Below, one piece after another: positions 12,540 through 20,842 of a stretch of 64,000 bases of DNA. Both the position numbers and the translations under genes were made by a program. The notes beneath the pieces are model-generated. The model had not been told where the DNA came from. It saw only the letters and a list, made by a program, of their open reading frames with translations, and made no database searches. Origin of the DNA: JBEIHI01 sp964655245 (lineage in GTDB: Bacteria; Bdellovibrionota; UBA2394); the NCBI GenBank assembly GCA_964655245.1, contig CAZZLQ010000001.1, positions 1 to 64,000 on the forward strand, in the 5' to 3' direction. Positions within the stretch are counted from its first letter, which is position 1, and every line of letters begins with the position of its first letter.

Positions 12540-12866
12540 ATGGAAGCGAAAGCAAAATTAAAATTCACAAGAATATCGGGTAAGAAGCTGCAGCCAATTG
12601 CGAAAATGGTTCGTGGAATGGCTTTGCAGGAAGCTATTGCGACCCTTCAATTCGTTCCCAAAAAAGGGGCAGTATTGATTCGTAAGGTGATTGAGTCTGC
12701 GCGAGCAAATGCCCACGAGAAGCAAATGGACATCGATAACTTGAAGATCAAGACGGTTGTCGTTGATCGCGGACCAATCATGTATCGAATTATGACACGG
12801 CAACGAGGTATGGCGCACCGTCTGCGTAAGCGTCTGTCTCACATTTCGGTAACTTTAGGAGAATAA
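12540..12866 (+). CDS. rplV: 50S ribosomal protein L22 (uL22)
   Basis: L22 lines the exit tunnel with a long beta hairpin. The 108-residue product shows ISGKKLQPIAKMVRG and the C-terminal RGMAHRLRKRLSHI hairpin region, where macrolide-resistance changes usually occur; no insertion is seen. Its stop is two bases before rpsC. Ribosome-binding site GAGG upstream. Confidence 0.97.
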   Translation: MEAKAKLKFTRISGKKLQPIAKMVRGMALQEAIATLQFVPKKGAVLIRKVIESARANAHEKQMDIDNLKIKTVVVDRGPIMYRIMTRQRGMAHRLRKRLSHISVTLGE

Positions 12867-12868
12867 AG

Positions 12869-13537
12869 ATGGGACAGAAGGTAAATCCAACAGGTTTACG
12901 TGTAAAAGTTATTCGAGGATGGGATTCCGTATGGTTTTCTGAGCGTAAGTACAGCGAGCTGTTGAAAGAAGATCTCAAAATTCGAAATTTTTTGAACGAA
13001 AAGGTCGGACACGCGGGGATTTCAAAAGTTGTCATTGAAAGATCGACATCAAAAGTTCGCGTGACGATTCACACATCCCGACCCGGTATCATTATTGGAA
13101 AGAAGGGCGCTGGGATCGATGTCTTGAAGGCTCAGCTGCAGGCTTTGACTTCAACTGAACTTCTTTTGAATATCAAGGAAGTGCGCAAGGCTGAGATTGA
13201 CTCGAAGTTGGTAGCGGAGAATATCGCGACTCAACTCGAGCGACGAGTTGCTTTCCGAAGAGCGATGAAGAAAGCGATTCAATCAGCGATGAAGTTTGGT
13301 GCTGAAGGAATCAAGGTTCAGCTAGGTGGTCGATTGGCAGGAGCTGAGATGGCTCGAGTGGAGCGCTATATGGAAGGGCGAGTGCCTTTGCATACGCTGC
13401 GAGCAGATATCGACTACGGTACGGCAACTGCGCGAACTACCTACGGCGCTATTGGTGTTAAAGTTTGGATTTTCAAAGGCGAGATTCTGGAAAAGGGTAA
13501 GCGCCAGAACCAGGATGAGGCGGCATTGGTCGCTTAG
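12869..13537 (+). CDS. rpsC: 30S ribosomal protein S3 (uS3)
   Basis: S3 forms part of the mRNA entry channel and its helicase activity. The 222-residue protein begins MGQKVNPTGLRV and contains a KH domain with the RPGIIIGKKGAGI motif (about residues 72-84) and the C-terminal IDYGTATARTTYGAIGVKVW block. Length is typical. It follows rplV by two bases. Confidence 0.97.
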   Translation: MGQKVNPTGLRVKVIRGWDSVWFSERKYSELLKEDLKIRNFLNEKVGHAGISKVVIERSTSKVRVTIHTSRPGIIIGKKGAGIDVLKAQLQALTSTELLLNIKEVRKAEIDSKLVAENIATQLERRVAFRRAMKKAIQSAMKFGAEGIKVQLGGRLAGAEMARVERYMEGRVPLHTLRADIDYGTATARTTYGAIGVKVWIFKGEILEKGKRQNQDEAALVA

Positions 13538-13558
13538 TGAGGCATTGGAGATAGAATC

Positions 13559-13972
13559 ATGTTACAGCCAGCACGTCAGAAATGGCGAAAGCAATCAAAA
13601 GGTCGAAATCGAGGAGACGCTACCAGAGGTCAGTTTCTATCGGTGGGTGACTTTGGACTTCAGGCAATGGATCGTGGTCGTTTAACCGCGCGGCAGATCG
13701 AGGCGGGTCGGATTACGATTAGCCGACATATGAAACGTGGCGGAAAGTTACTCATCAGAGTGTTTCCAGATAAGCCGGTTTCAAAGAAACCCCTGGAAGT
13801 GCGTATGGGTAAGGGTAAGGGAGCCCCGGAGTTCTATGTGGCGGTTATCAAGCCAGGTCGAATTCTTTATGAAATTGAAGGGGTTACGACGGAGATAGCA
13901 AAAGAGGCTATGCGATTGGCAGCCTCGAAGCTTCCTCTAAAAACAAGATTTGTTTCGCGAAAGATGGCCTAA
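13559..13972 (+). CDS. rplP: 50S ribosomal protein L16 (uL16)
   Basis: L16 binds near the A-site tRNA on the 50S subunit. The 137-residue product carries the family segments GRNRGDATRG, FGLQAMDRGRLTARQIEAGR and GKGKGAPEFYVAVIKPG. ATG 13559 is preceded by a weak GGAG about ten bases away. It lies between rpsC and rpmC in the canonical order. Confidence 0.97.
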   Translation: MLQPARQKWRKQSKGRNRGDATRGQFLSVGDFGLQAMDRGRLTARQIEAGRITISRHMKRGGKLLIRVFPDKPVSKKPLEVRMGKGKGAPEFYVAVIKPGRILYEIEGVTTEIAKEAMRLAASKLPLKTRFVSRKMA

Positions 13973-13980
13973 GGTGATAT

Positions 13981-14187
13981 ATGGCAAAAGCTAAAACGGT
14001 GAATTTTAAGGAAATGAGCAATACGGATTTGGTGAACCGAATCCAGGAGTTTTCGGGTGAGCTGATTGCGGCCCGTCAGAAGGCTCGATTGGGACAGTTT
14101 AAGAAGACCTCTGATTTCCCGAGACTTCGTAAAGAGGTAGCTCGAATCAAGACTGAGCTTCGTAAGCGCGAATTGGCCGGTAAATAG
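13981..14187 (+). CDS. rpmC: 50S ribosomal protein L29 (uL29)
   Basis: L29 is a small two-helix protein by the tunnel exit. The 68-residue product has FKEMSNTDLVNRIQEF and the basic second helix ending ELRKRELAGK. Length is normal. It starts eight bases after rplP, with AAGG at the ribosome-binding site. Confidence 0.95.
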   Translation: MAKAKTVNFKEMSNTDLVNRIQEFSGELIAARQKARLGQFKKTSDFPRLRKEVARIKTELRKRELAGK

Positions 14188-14210
14188 ATTTAGTTGAGAA
14201 AAGGTGAAGT

Positions 14211-14516
14211 ATGGCAGCTGTTGCAACACAAGTAGGAACAAAATCGCTAAGGAAGATTCAGGGAACCGTCAGATCCAACAAAATGGATAAGACTGTTGTT
14301 GTGGAAGCTTCTCGGTTGGTTCGACATCCAAAGTACGGCAAGTACTACAAAGTTTATAAAAAATACAAAGCGCATGATGAAAAAAACTCGTGCGGCATGG
14401 GTGATATTGTCGAGATCATTGAGTGCCGACCAGTATCCAAAGACAAGCGATTCTGTCTTTTGAGAATTGTTGAGCGCGCGAAACGAGCTGAAATCGAAGA
14501 CGCCGTTGCGGTGTAA
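14211..14516 (+). CDS. rpsQ: 30S ribosomal protein S17 (uS17)
   Basis: S17 is an OB-fold primary binder of 16S rRNA. The 101-residue product is somewhat longer than the usual 80-85, with an N-terminal addition (MAAVATQVGTKS) before the conserved GTVRSNKMDKTVVV block. The C-terminal part DIVEIIECRPVSKDKRF is standard. Last gene of the classical S10 set. Confidence 0.96.
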   Translation: MAAVATQVGTKSLRKIQGTVRSNKMDKTVVVEASRLVRHPKYGKYYKVYKKYKAHDEKNSCGMGDIVEIIECRPVSKDKRFCLLRIVERAKRAEIEDAVAV

Positions 14517-14532
14517 TTGAAAGGTTTTATTT

Positions 14533-14901
14533 ATGGTTAGAACTCATACAAGACTAACAGTTGCTGACAATACTGGGGCGAAAGAGGTCGAGTGCATCAA
14601 GGTCCTTGGTGGCTCCAAACGAAGATATGCAAGCGTCGGTGATGTCATTGTTGTTGCGGTAAAGGATGCTATCCCTTTTGGTAAAGTAAAAAAGGGGGAA
14701 GTAAAGAAGGCTGTGGTTGTGAGAGTATTGAAAGAGTACAACCGAGCTGACGGCACTTACATTCGTTTTGACGATAACGCTGCCGTATTGATCTCACAGG
14801 AGTTGGAGCCAATTGGAACTCGGATTTTCGGGCCTGTTGCTCGAGAGCTCCGTGCGAAGCGTTTTATGAAAATTATCTCACTCGCTCCGGAGGTACTATA
14901 A
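14533..14901 (+). CDS. rplN: 50S ribosomal protein L14 (uL14)
   Basis: L14 forms bridge B8 to the 30S subunit and is the docking site of RsfS. The 122-residue product contains RLTVADNTGAKEVECIKVLGG and the C-terminal RELRAKRFMKIISLAPEVL, exactly as in other bacteria. It opens the spc gene set and abuts rplX with no gap. Confidence 0.97.
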   Translation: MVRTHTRLTVADNTGAKEVECIKVLGGSKRRYASVGDVIVVAVKDAIPFGKVKKGEVKKAVVVRVLKEYNRADGTYIRFDDNAAVLISQELEPIGTRIFGPVARELRAKRFMKIISLAPEVL

Positions 14902-15201
14902 ATGTTGGCTCGTGTTAAAAAAGGTGACACCGTTTTTGTGATTTCTGGCAAGGACAAGGGTCGAACTGGTAAGGTCTTGCAGGTTTTTCCGAAGCAGGCT
15001 CAATGCATTGTTGAGAAGATTTCTGTGGTCAAACGACACCAGAAGGCAAAGCCAGGTCAGCCGGCGGGAATTGTGGAAAAGAGTCTTCCAATTCATCTTT
15101 CGAAGGTTATGCCGGTGGATAGCGCTTCCAATAAGCATGGAAGAGTGAGATCCCAGCTTCAGGGTGGAAAAAAAGAGAGAAAGATTGTCTCTGTTAAATA
15201 G
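14902..15201 (+). CDS. rplX: 50S ribosomal protein L24 (uL24)
   Basis: L24 is an assembly initiator near the tunnel exit. The 99-residue product holds the KOW motif VKKGDTVFVISGKDKGRTGKV near its N terminus and the conserved KRHQKAKPGQPAGIVEK stretch. Its ATG follows the rplN stop directly, so translation is probably coupled. Confidence 0.96.
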   Translation: MLARVKKGDTVFVISGKDKGRTGKVLQVFPKQAQCIVEKISVVKRHQKAKPGQPAGIVEKSLPIHLSKVMPVDSASNKHGRVRSQLQGGKKERKIVSVK

Positions 15202-15214
15202 TAGGAATTGAGTC

Positions 15215-15904
15215 ATGGCTGATACAAAAGATACAAAGAAAAAAGCAAAGGGATCTGAAAAATCGGGCTCTAGCGTGAAGTCGAAAGCGACAAGAACAAA
15301 GGGCGCTGAGTCGATCGCTCCCGCTGAGTTGGTAGCTCCTCGGTACAAGGATAAATATAAATCTGAGATTGTTCCGGCTCTGATGAAAGAGTTTGGATTC
15401 CGATCTGTGATGCAAGTCCCACGACTGTCGAAAATCGTGATCAATGCGGGCTTGGGAAAGTCGACTCAGAATATCAAGATTATTGATCAAGCGATGAAGG
15501 ACATCGCTGCCATTGCTGGTCAAAAGCCTGTGGCTTGTAAGTCAAAGAAAGCTATTTCAAACTTTAAGTTAAGAGCCGGCCTTCCTATCGGGGTTATGGT
15601 TACCTTGCGTGGCGCTCAGATGTTTGAGTTTTTGGATCGTTTGATCAACTTGGCTCTGCCTCGAATTCGAGATTTTCGAGGTGTTTCGGAACGCGGATTC
15701 GATGGACGTGGGAACTTTACCATGGGTTTGAAAGACCAGCTGGTTTTCCCTGAGGTTGATTTCGATTCTGTTGATAACACGTTCGGGATGAACATTAGCT
15801 TCGTAACGACTGCGCGAACCGACGATGAAGGCCGCGCGCTTCTAAACAAGTTTGGGGTGCCTTTCAGAAAACGACCTCAGGCTCAAACTACGAAGGCTGC
15901 TTAG
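15215..15904 (+). CDS. rplE: 50S ribosomal protein L5 (uL5) with N-terminal extension
   Basis: L5 binds 5S rRNA and the P-site tRNA. The conserved part begins near residue 42 (PRYKDKYKSEIVPALMKEF) and runs through the usual GLPIGVMVTLRG and RIRDFRGVSERGFDGRGN blocks. The product is 229 residues, against about 180 normally. The extra ~45 N-terminal residues are low-complexity and rich in Lys, Ser and Thr. No internal start with a better ribosome-binding site is seen, and the upstream stop of rplX is only 13 bases away, so the extension is probably translated. Such a basic tail could touch rRNA. Confidence 0.94.
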   Translation: MADTKDTKKKAKGSEKSGSSVKSKATRTKGAESIAPAELVAPRYKDKYKSEIVPALMKEFGFRSVMQVPRLSKIVINAGLGKSTQNIKIIDQAMKDIAAIAGQKPVACKSKKAISNFKLRAGLPIGVMVTLRGAQMFEFLDRLINLALPRIRDFRGVSERGFDGRGNFTMGLKDQLVFPEVDFDSVDNTFGMNISFVTTARTDDEGRALLNKFGVPFRKRPQAQTTKAA

Positions 15905-15914
15905 GAAGGTTTTT

Positions 15915-16220
15915 ATGGCAAAGACGAGTTCAATTGTTAAATACAGAAAATCGGTCGCTCTTGTGGAGCGATATCGAGAAAAGCGCTTGAAGTTGAAAGA
16001 AGTTATTCAAAGTCCGAAGTCTACGATGGAAGAAAAGCTGGCAGCTCAGAGAAAGCTAGCCAAGATTCCGCGCAGGGCGTTGCCTGTCCAGCTCAAGACA
16101 CGTTGTGAACTGACCGGTCGGACTCGAGCTGTTTATCGCAAGTTTAAGCTATCACGATTGAAGTTTCGTGAGTTGGCTCATCAGGGAATTTTGCCCGGTG
16201 TTTCGAAAGCAAGTTGGTAA
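15915..16220 (+). CDS. rpsN: 30S ribosomal protein S14 (uS14), zinc-free form
   Basis: S14 completes the 30S head. The 101-residue product begins MAKTSSIVKYRK and contains RCELTGRTRAVYRKFKLSR. It is the long, zinc-independent form, because it lacks the paired CxxC motifs. The start at 15915 is chosen over an in-frame ATG at 15852, which lies inside rplE, because AGGAAGG precedes 15915. Confidence 0.96.
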   Translation: MAKTSSIVKYRKSVALVERYREKRLKLKEVIQSPKSTMEEKLAAQRKLAKIPRRALPVQLKTRCELTGRTRAVYRKFKLSRLKFRELAHQGILPGVSKASW

Positions 16221-16237
16221 GGAACAAGGAGTAGCAG

Positions 16238-16636
16238 ATGCTAACAGATCCTATTGGTGATTGTTTTGGAAGATTGAGAAACGCCGCGAAGGCGGGACAA
16301 GAAGAGGTCAAGATCCCTCACTCGCAAATGAAAGAGGGGATTGTGCGTCTTCTCCAGAATGAAGGTTATTTGATTGGTTTTGAGGTAGAAGAAGCCTCCA
16401 AGTCGAAGAAAACCATTATCGCTCGGATTAAATATAACAGAGATGGTCGAGCGGTTTTGGAAAGTATTAAGAGGGTAAGTCGCCCGGGACATCGAGTGTA
16501 TGCCGGTGTTCCAAGTCAGCCAAAGGTTCGCAGAGGAATTGGTCTTCAGATTTTGTCGACCAACCAAGGAATTGTGTCTGACAAGCAGGCCATCGAGAAA
16601 AAGGTCGGCGGCGAAGTTTTAGGCGAAGTTTATTAA
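16238..16636 (+). CDS. rpsH: 30S ribosomal protein S8 (uS8)
   Basis: S8 organises the central domain of 16S rRNA and represses the spc operon in E. coli. The 132-residue product begins MLTDPIGDCFGRLRNA and ends with the usual GIGLQILSTNQGIVSDKQA and GGEVLGEVY. Ordinary length and context. Confidence 0.97.
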   Translation: MLTDPIGDCFGRLRNAAKAGQEEVKIPHSQMKEGIVRLLQNEGYLIGFEVEEASKSKKTIIARIKYNRDGRAVLESIKRVSRPGHRVYAGVPSQPKVRRGIGLQILSTNQGIVSDKQAIEKKVGGEVLGEVY

Positions 16637-16661
16637 TAGGTTTTGAAGTCAGAGGTTTGTT

Positions 16662-17210
16662 ATGTCTCGTTTAGGTCGCATTCCAGTTCAGATTCCAAAG
16701 GGTGTTAAGGTCAGCTTGACGGGTACTTTGTTGTCCGTTGAAGGTCCAAAAGGCAAGCTGGCTAGAAACGTTCCAGTAGGAATCGTTTTAAAAGTAGAAG
16801 GTGAGAAGGCAGTGATTAGTAGGACTGACGATTTGAAGCCTACGAAAGCAGCTCATGGATTAGTTCGCTCCCTATTGAATGGAATGGTGAAGGGTGTTTC
16901 TGAGGGCTTCACCAAAACCCTGGTGAGTGTTGGGGTCGGATACCGAATGGCGTTGACCGGGAACAAGCTCAACATCAGCGCGGGCTTGTCTCATCCAGTT
17001 GTGTTCACTTTGCCCACCGGAATTCAAGGTAAGGTTGAAGATCAAACTCGTTTAGTTCTTACGGGAATTGATAAGGAACTCATCGGACTTGTTGCTGATC
17101 GGATTCGGTCCGTACGTCCTCCTGAGCCCTACAAAGGGAAGGGAATTCGATATGACAAAGAAGTTATTCAATTGAAGGAAGGTAAGGCTGCCGGTAAGGG
17201 TGCCAAGTAA
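16662..17210 (+). CDS. rplF: 50S ribosomal protein L6 (uL6)
   Basis: L6 sits by the GTPase-associated centre near the sarcin-ricin loop, where EF-Tu and EF-G bind. The 182-residue product starts MSRLGRIPVQIPKGV, has the duplicated beta domains, and ends with RPPEPYKGKGIRYDKE. No departure from the family is visible, even though the EF-G and EF-Tu encoded upstream are unusual. Confidence 0.97.
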   Translation: MSRLGRIPVQIPKGVKVSLTGTLLSVEGPKGKLARNVPVGIVLKVEGEKAVISRTDDLKPTKAAHGLVRSLLNGMVKGVSEGFTKTLVSVGVGYRMALTGNKLNISAGLSHPVVFTLPTGIQGKVEDQTRLVLTGIDKELIGLVADRIRSVRPPEPYKGKGIRYDKEVIQLKEGKAAGKGAK

Positions 17211-17224
17211 AGTTTAGGTGATTT

Positions 17225-17590
17225 ATGGCATTAGAAAAGAAATCAGACGCTAGAAAAATTCGAAAAGCTCGTATTCGAAAAAACATCACTGGAAAGACGA
17301 CTCGTCCTAGGCTGAGTGTGTTTCGATCAGCTGGTTATACATACGCTCAAATCATTGATGACAAAGCGGGTAAGACCCTTGTTTCATGTTCCTCGGCTGA
17401 AAAAGATTTGCGTAAGTCTTTGAAGAGCCCTCGAAACTTAGAGGCTGCCAAATTGGTTGGCGCCACATTGGCCAAACGAGCCCTTAGCAAAAGCATTGCT
17501 GAGGTTGTGTTTGATCGAAACGGATTTTTCTTTCACGGCAGAATCAAGGCAATCGCCGAGGGTGCGCGTGAAGGTGGACTTAAATTTTAG
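17225..17590 (+). CDS. rplR: 50S ribosomal protein L18 (uL18)
   Basis: L18 binds 5S rRNA together with L5. The 121-residue product contains RPRLSVFRSAGYTYAQIID and the closing HGRIKAIAEGAREGGLKF. Normal length. It is followed by rpsE after eight bases. Confidence 0.97.
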   Translation: MALEKKSDARKIRKARIRKNITGKTTRPRLSVFRSAGYTYAQIIDDKAGKTLVSCSSAEKDLRKSLKSPRNLEAAKLVGATLAKRALSKSIAEVVFDRNGFFFHGRIKAIAEGAREGGLKF

Positions 17591-17598
17591 GAATTAAT

Positions 17599-18087
17599 AT
17601 GCCAGTATCAAGAGACATTGTTGCAACTTTAGATCTTAAGGAAAGAATCATTAACGTCGCGCGTGTTGCCAAAGTGGTAACCGGAGGGCGGCGATTTTCC
17701 TTCAGCGCGCTCGTCGCGGTTGGAGATGAAAAAGGCTTTGTAGGCTTTGGTTTGGGTAAGGCAAATGAGGTTCCTGAGGCAATCGCAAAGGCGACCCAGC
17801 AGGCAAAAAAGAATATGGTTCAGGTTCCTTTGTCGGGAAGTTCTATTCCCCACGAAGTGGTTGGAACTTTTGGAGCTGCCGAGGTCATTTTAAGACCAGC
17901 CAGTGAAGGAACAGGCGTCATTGCCGGCGGAGCTGCTCGGGTTATGCTTGAGTTGGCTGGAGTGAAAGACGTTTTGTCTAAGAGCTTAGGAACAACGAAT
18001 CCTCACAATCTTGCACGAGCCACTGTTGATGCTCTTATGCGATTGAGAGATCCTGAGGAACGCGCCCAGATTTTGAAGGCCATGTAG
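17599..18087 (+). CDS. rpsE: 30S ribosomal protein S5 (uS5)
   Basis: S5 contributes to decoding accuracy and the mRNA entry channel. The 162-residue product has VTGGRRFSFSALVAVGDEKG, the double-stranded-RNA-binding-like N half, and the conserved GVKDVLSKSLGTTNPHN segment. The spectinomycin-loop region looks wild type. Typical length and position. Confidence 0.97.
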   Translation: MPVSRDIVATLDLKERIINVARVAKVVTGGRRFSFSALVAVGDEKGFVGFGLGKANEVPEAIAKATQQAKKNMVQVPLSGSSIPHEVVGTFGAAEVILRPASEGTGVIAGGAARVMLELAGVKDVLSKSLGTTNPHNLARATVDALMRLRDPEERAQILKAM

Positions 18088-18107
18088 TAGTATAAGAGGT
18101 CGAAGAG

Positions 18108-18353
18108 ATGGAAAAAGTGATTTATATAAAGCAGGTCAAAGGAATTTCCAGAACCACACCGAAGCAGAAGGCTGTTTTGAAGTCTTTAGGTGTGCATGGA
18201 ATTGGAACTAAAGTTTTTAGAAAAGACACTCGTGCGTTGCGTGGGATGTTGAACTTGGTTCAACATCTTGTCGACGCCCAACTAGTAGACGCCTCTGTTC
18301 AGAAATCTATTGAAGGTAAAAAGGTTGCGAACAGCGGATATTCGATCGGATAG
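18108..18353 (+). CDS. rpmD: 50S ribosomal protein L30 (uL30), extended C terminus
   Basis: L30 is a small 50S protein. The product is 81 residues, while most bacterial L30s are close to 60. The core IKQVKGISRTTPKQKAVLKSLG is standard; the extra residues are at the C terminus (VDASVQKSIEGKKVANSGYSIG). It sits between rpsE and rplO as usual, which secures the call. Confidence 0.94.
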   Translation: MEKVIYIKQVKGISRTTPKQKAVLKSLGVHGIGTKVFRKDTRALRGMLNLVQHLVDAQLVDASVQKSIEGKKVANSGYSIG

Positions 18354-18360
18354 GTGATTT

Positions 18361-18825
18361 ATGGCATTACTTTCTCAACTTAGACCGTCTCGAGGTTCAA
18401 AAAAACCGATGAAACGACTTGGACGTGGTGATGGTTCAGGCCACGGAGGAACTTCGACTCGTGGACATAAAGGTCAAAAGGCTCGAAGCTCGGTTCATAT
18501 TCCGCGCGGTTTTGAGGGTGGTCAAATGCCCTTGCATCGACGGTCTCCCAAGTGGGGTTTCACTAATTTTACTCAGGTGGTCTATATGCCAGTGAATTTG
18601 GACGCCTTGGGTCAGTTCTTCAAAAGCGGTGAAGAAGTTACCGCAGCTACTTTGAAGTCCAAAGGTCTCGTCAAGAGTTCCAATGGTAAAGTGAAGATTC
18701 TGGGTCGAGGCAAGATCGCGATTGCGCTGAAGGTGAAGGTTCACGCTGCTTCTGAGAGTGCGAAAAAGGCGATTGAAGCTGCCAAAGGAACCATCGAGAT
18801 CATTCAAGCAAAAAAAGCTGCCTAA
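18361..18825 (+). CDS. rplO: 50S ribosomal protein L15 (uL15)
   Basis: L15 is a late 50S assembly protein with an extended Gly-rich N terminus. The 154-residue product shows KKPMKRLGRGDGSGHGGTS and the RGFEGGQMPLHRRSPKWGF block. The C-terminal domain is normal. A 32-base gap leads to secY. Confidence 0.97.
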   Translation: MALLSQLRPSRGSKKPMKRLGRGDGSGHGGTSTRGHKGQKARSSVHIPRGFEGGQMPLHRRSPKWGFTNFTQVVYMPVNLDALGQFFKSGEEVTAATLKSKGLVKSSNGKVKILGRGKIAIALKVKVHAASESAKKAIEAAKGTIEIIQAKKAA

Positions 18826-18857
18826 GCAGCATCAAAAAAAATTGAGGGATAGCAATT

Positions 18858-20171
18858 TTGAGACCCACTCTTGTTAATGCGGCAAAGGCTCCGGAACTAA
18901 TCAAAAAACTTTTTGTAACTTTCGGTCTCTTGGCCGTTTATCGAATGGGTGTCTTTGTTCCAACCCCAGGAGTCAATTCCGCGGCTCTCAAAGATTTTAT
19001 CGGTAACGGTGGTAATATCTTTGGAATCTTTAACTCGTTCACCGGTGGGGCTTTGGAGCGCTTCTCTGTCTTTGCGTTGGGGATCATGCCTTATATCAGC
19101 GCCTCAATTATTATGAGTTTGCTACCTTCCGTTTTTGAGTATTTTGCAAACCTGAAGAAAGAGGGCGAGTTGGGTCGAAGGAAACTCAATCAGTACTCTC
19201 GATATTTAACCATAGTGATTGCTGTGATTCAGGCATGGGGTATCGCGTCCTGGCTCCAGTCAAATCCAGGGGTAGTCATCAATCCTGGTATTGGTTTTAA
19301 GCTTTTAACTGTTTTAACTTTGACTGCCGGAACCGTGGTGGTGATGTGGTTAGGGGAGCAGATCACTCAGCGGGGGATTGGTCAGGGCTCTTCCTTGATC
19401 ATTTTTGCAGGTATCGTCGCGGGCTTTCCCAGTGTGGTATCGAATGTTTGGTCTAATTTTCAAGCCGGGGATTTAAGAGGTTCTCAGTTGTTGACCATTG
19501 TTTTGTTGGTCGTGGCTTCAACAGTATTTGTTGTTTTTGTTGAGAGGGCTCAGCGCCGGATTCCCATTCATCACGCTAAGCGGGTGGTTGGCCGAAAGGT
19601 TTATGGAGCTTCGATGCAGTTTCTTCCCTTTAAGGTTAATGCTGCCGGAGTCATTCCTCCTATTTTTGCATCAGCTTTGATCACTTTTCCTTCGATGATA
19701 TCTCAGATGTTTAAGAGCCAGAATGCTTGGTTGAACGAAATTGCAGGCTGGCTGGCTCCCGGCGGAACTTTTTATGATGCACTTTACGTCGGATTGATCG
19801 TATTTTTCTCGTATTTCACCACATCGATCTTTATTAACTCCAACGATGTCGCTGAAAATCTGAAAGAACATGGTGGTTTTGTTCCTGGCATTCGGCCTGG
19901 CAAGCATACTGCGGACTATTTGGACCATGTTTTGACTCGCTTAACGACTCTTGGAGCAGTTTACCTCTCATTCATTTGTGTTGCGCCCTTTTTCTTCTTT
20001 GACAGTTTCCAGGTGCGCCTGGGCGGAACAGCGGTTCTGATTATTGTTGGAGTTGCTATTAATTTTGCCGAGCAGATTCAAACCTATTTGATGACTCAGC
20101 AGTATGAGCGCTTCCTGGGTGATGAAGGCGCCTCTGGTAACCGTCGATTTAAGGGGCGGGGTCCCGAGTAA
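18858..20171 (+). CDS. secY: Protein translocase subunit SecY
   Basis: SecY is the inner-membrane channel of the Sec system. The 437-residue product has about ten hydrophobic segments and the family motifs YRMGVFVPTPGVN near the N terminus, ISASIIMSLLP-like plug/TM2 sequence and the cytoplasmic loop RAQRRIPIHHAKR. The start is a TTG at 18858 behind GAGGG (18844-18848); no ATG is available near. It ends three bases before adk. Confidence 0.96.
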   Translation: MRPTLVNAAKAPELIKKLFVTFGLLAVYRMGVFVPTPGVNSAALKDFIGNGGNIFGIFNSFTGGALERFSVFALGIMPYISASIIMSLLPSVFEYFANLKKEGELGRRKLNQYSRYLTIVIAVIQAWGIASWLQSNPGVVINPGIGFKLLTVLTLTAGTVVVMWLGEQITQRGIGQGSSLIIFAGIVAGFPSVVSNVWSNFQAGDLRGSQLLTIVLLVVASTVFVVFVERAQRRIPIHHAKRVVGRKVYGASMQFLPFKVNAAGVIPPIFASALITFPSMISQMFKSQNAWLNEIAGWLAPGGTFYDALYVGLIVFFSYFTTSIFINSNDVAENLKEHGGFVPGIRPGKHTADYLDHVLTRLTTLGAVYLSFICVAPFFFFDSFQVRLGGTAVLIIVGVAINFAEQIQTYLMTQQYERFLGDEGASGNRRFKGRGPE

Positions 20172-20174
20172 CCT

Positions 20175-20837
20175 ATGGGTGCAAGTCCCAACAGAAACTG
20201 TATTTTTGTCGGGGCTCCGGGAAGTGGCAAAGGGACTCAGGCAAAGAAAATCCAAGAGTCTCTCAAGATTCCTCATATTTCAACGGGAGACATTCTTCGA
20301 TCAGAGGTTAGTAGGGGATCTGCGCTCGGATTGGAAGTGAAAGAAGTTCTGGCTGCCGGAAAGCTTGTCGACGATGAGCTGATGCTCAAAATTATCAAGG
20401 CTCGATTTCAAAAAGAGGACGTCAAGGCGGGATTCATTTTGGACGGTTATCCTAGGAATCTGGCTCAGGCAAAAGCTCTCGCTCAGGTGTTTTCCGAGCT
20501 AGATATTAAGAGTCCGGTGGTTTTCTTTTTTGATGTGACCAAATCCTTGTTGGTCTCTCGGTTGACGGGCCGACTTTCATGCTCAAAGTGTGGAAGTGTG
20601 TTTCATTCTGAGTTTAACAAGCCACGTCTCGCTGGTGTCTGCGACAGCTGTGGGAGTTCGCCTTTGATTCAAAGGGCTGATGATACAGAAGAGACTGCGA
20701 TAAAGCGCCTCGATGTGTTTGAGAGCCAAACCCGGCCGATGCTCGATTTCTATCAGGCTGCGCAGCAGCTAGAGCAACTTGATGCCAGCGCCTCTTTGAG
20801 TGCTGTGACAGAGAGAATTTTGAAGGTTCTGAAGTAG
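20175..20837 (+). CDS. adk: Adenylate kinase with zinc-finger LID
   Basis: Catalyses ATP + AMP to 2 ADP in the cytoplasm. The 220-residue long-form enzyme has the P-loop GAPGSGKG (13-20), the AMP-binding ISTGDILR and LDGYPRN. Its LID carries four cysteines (136, 139, 156, 159), which would bind zinc, as in many Gram-positive and deltaproteobacterial enzymes but not E. coli. Position after secY matches the Gram-positive-style order secY-adk-map. Confidence 0.96.
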   Translation: MGASPNRNCIFVGAPGSGKGTQAKKIQESLKIPHISTGDILRSEVSRGSALGLEVKEVLAAGKLVDDELMLKIIKARFQKEDVKAGFILDGYPRNLAQAKALAQVFSELDIKSPVVFFFDVTKSLLVSRLTGRLSCSKCGSVFHSEFNKPRLAGVCDSCGSSPLIQRADDTEETAIKRLDVFESQTRPMLDFYQAAQQLEQLDASASLSAVTERILKVLK

Positions 20838-20842
20838 TTTGT

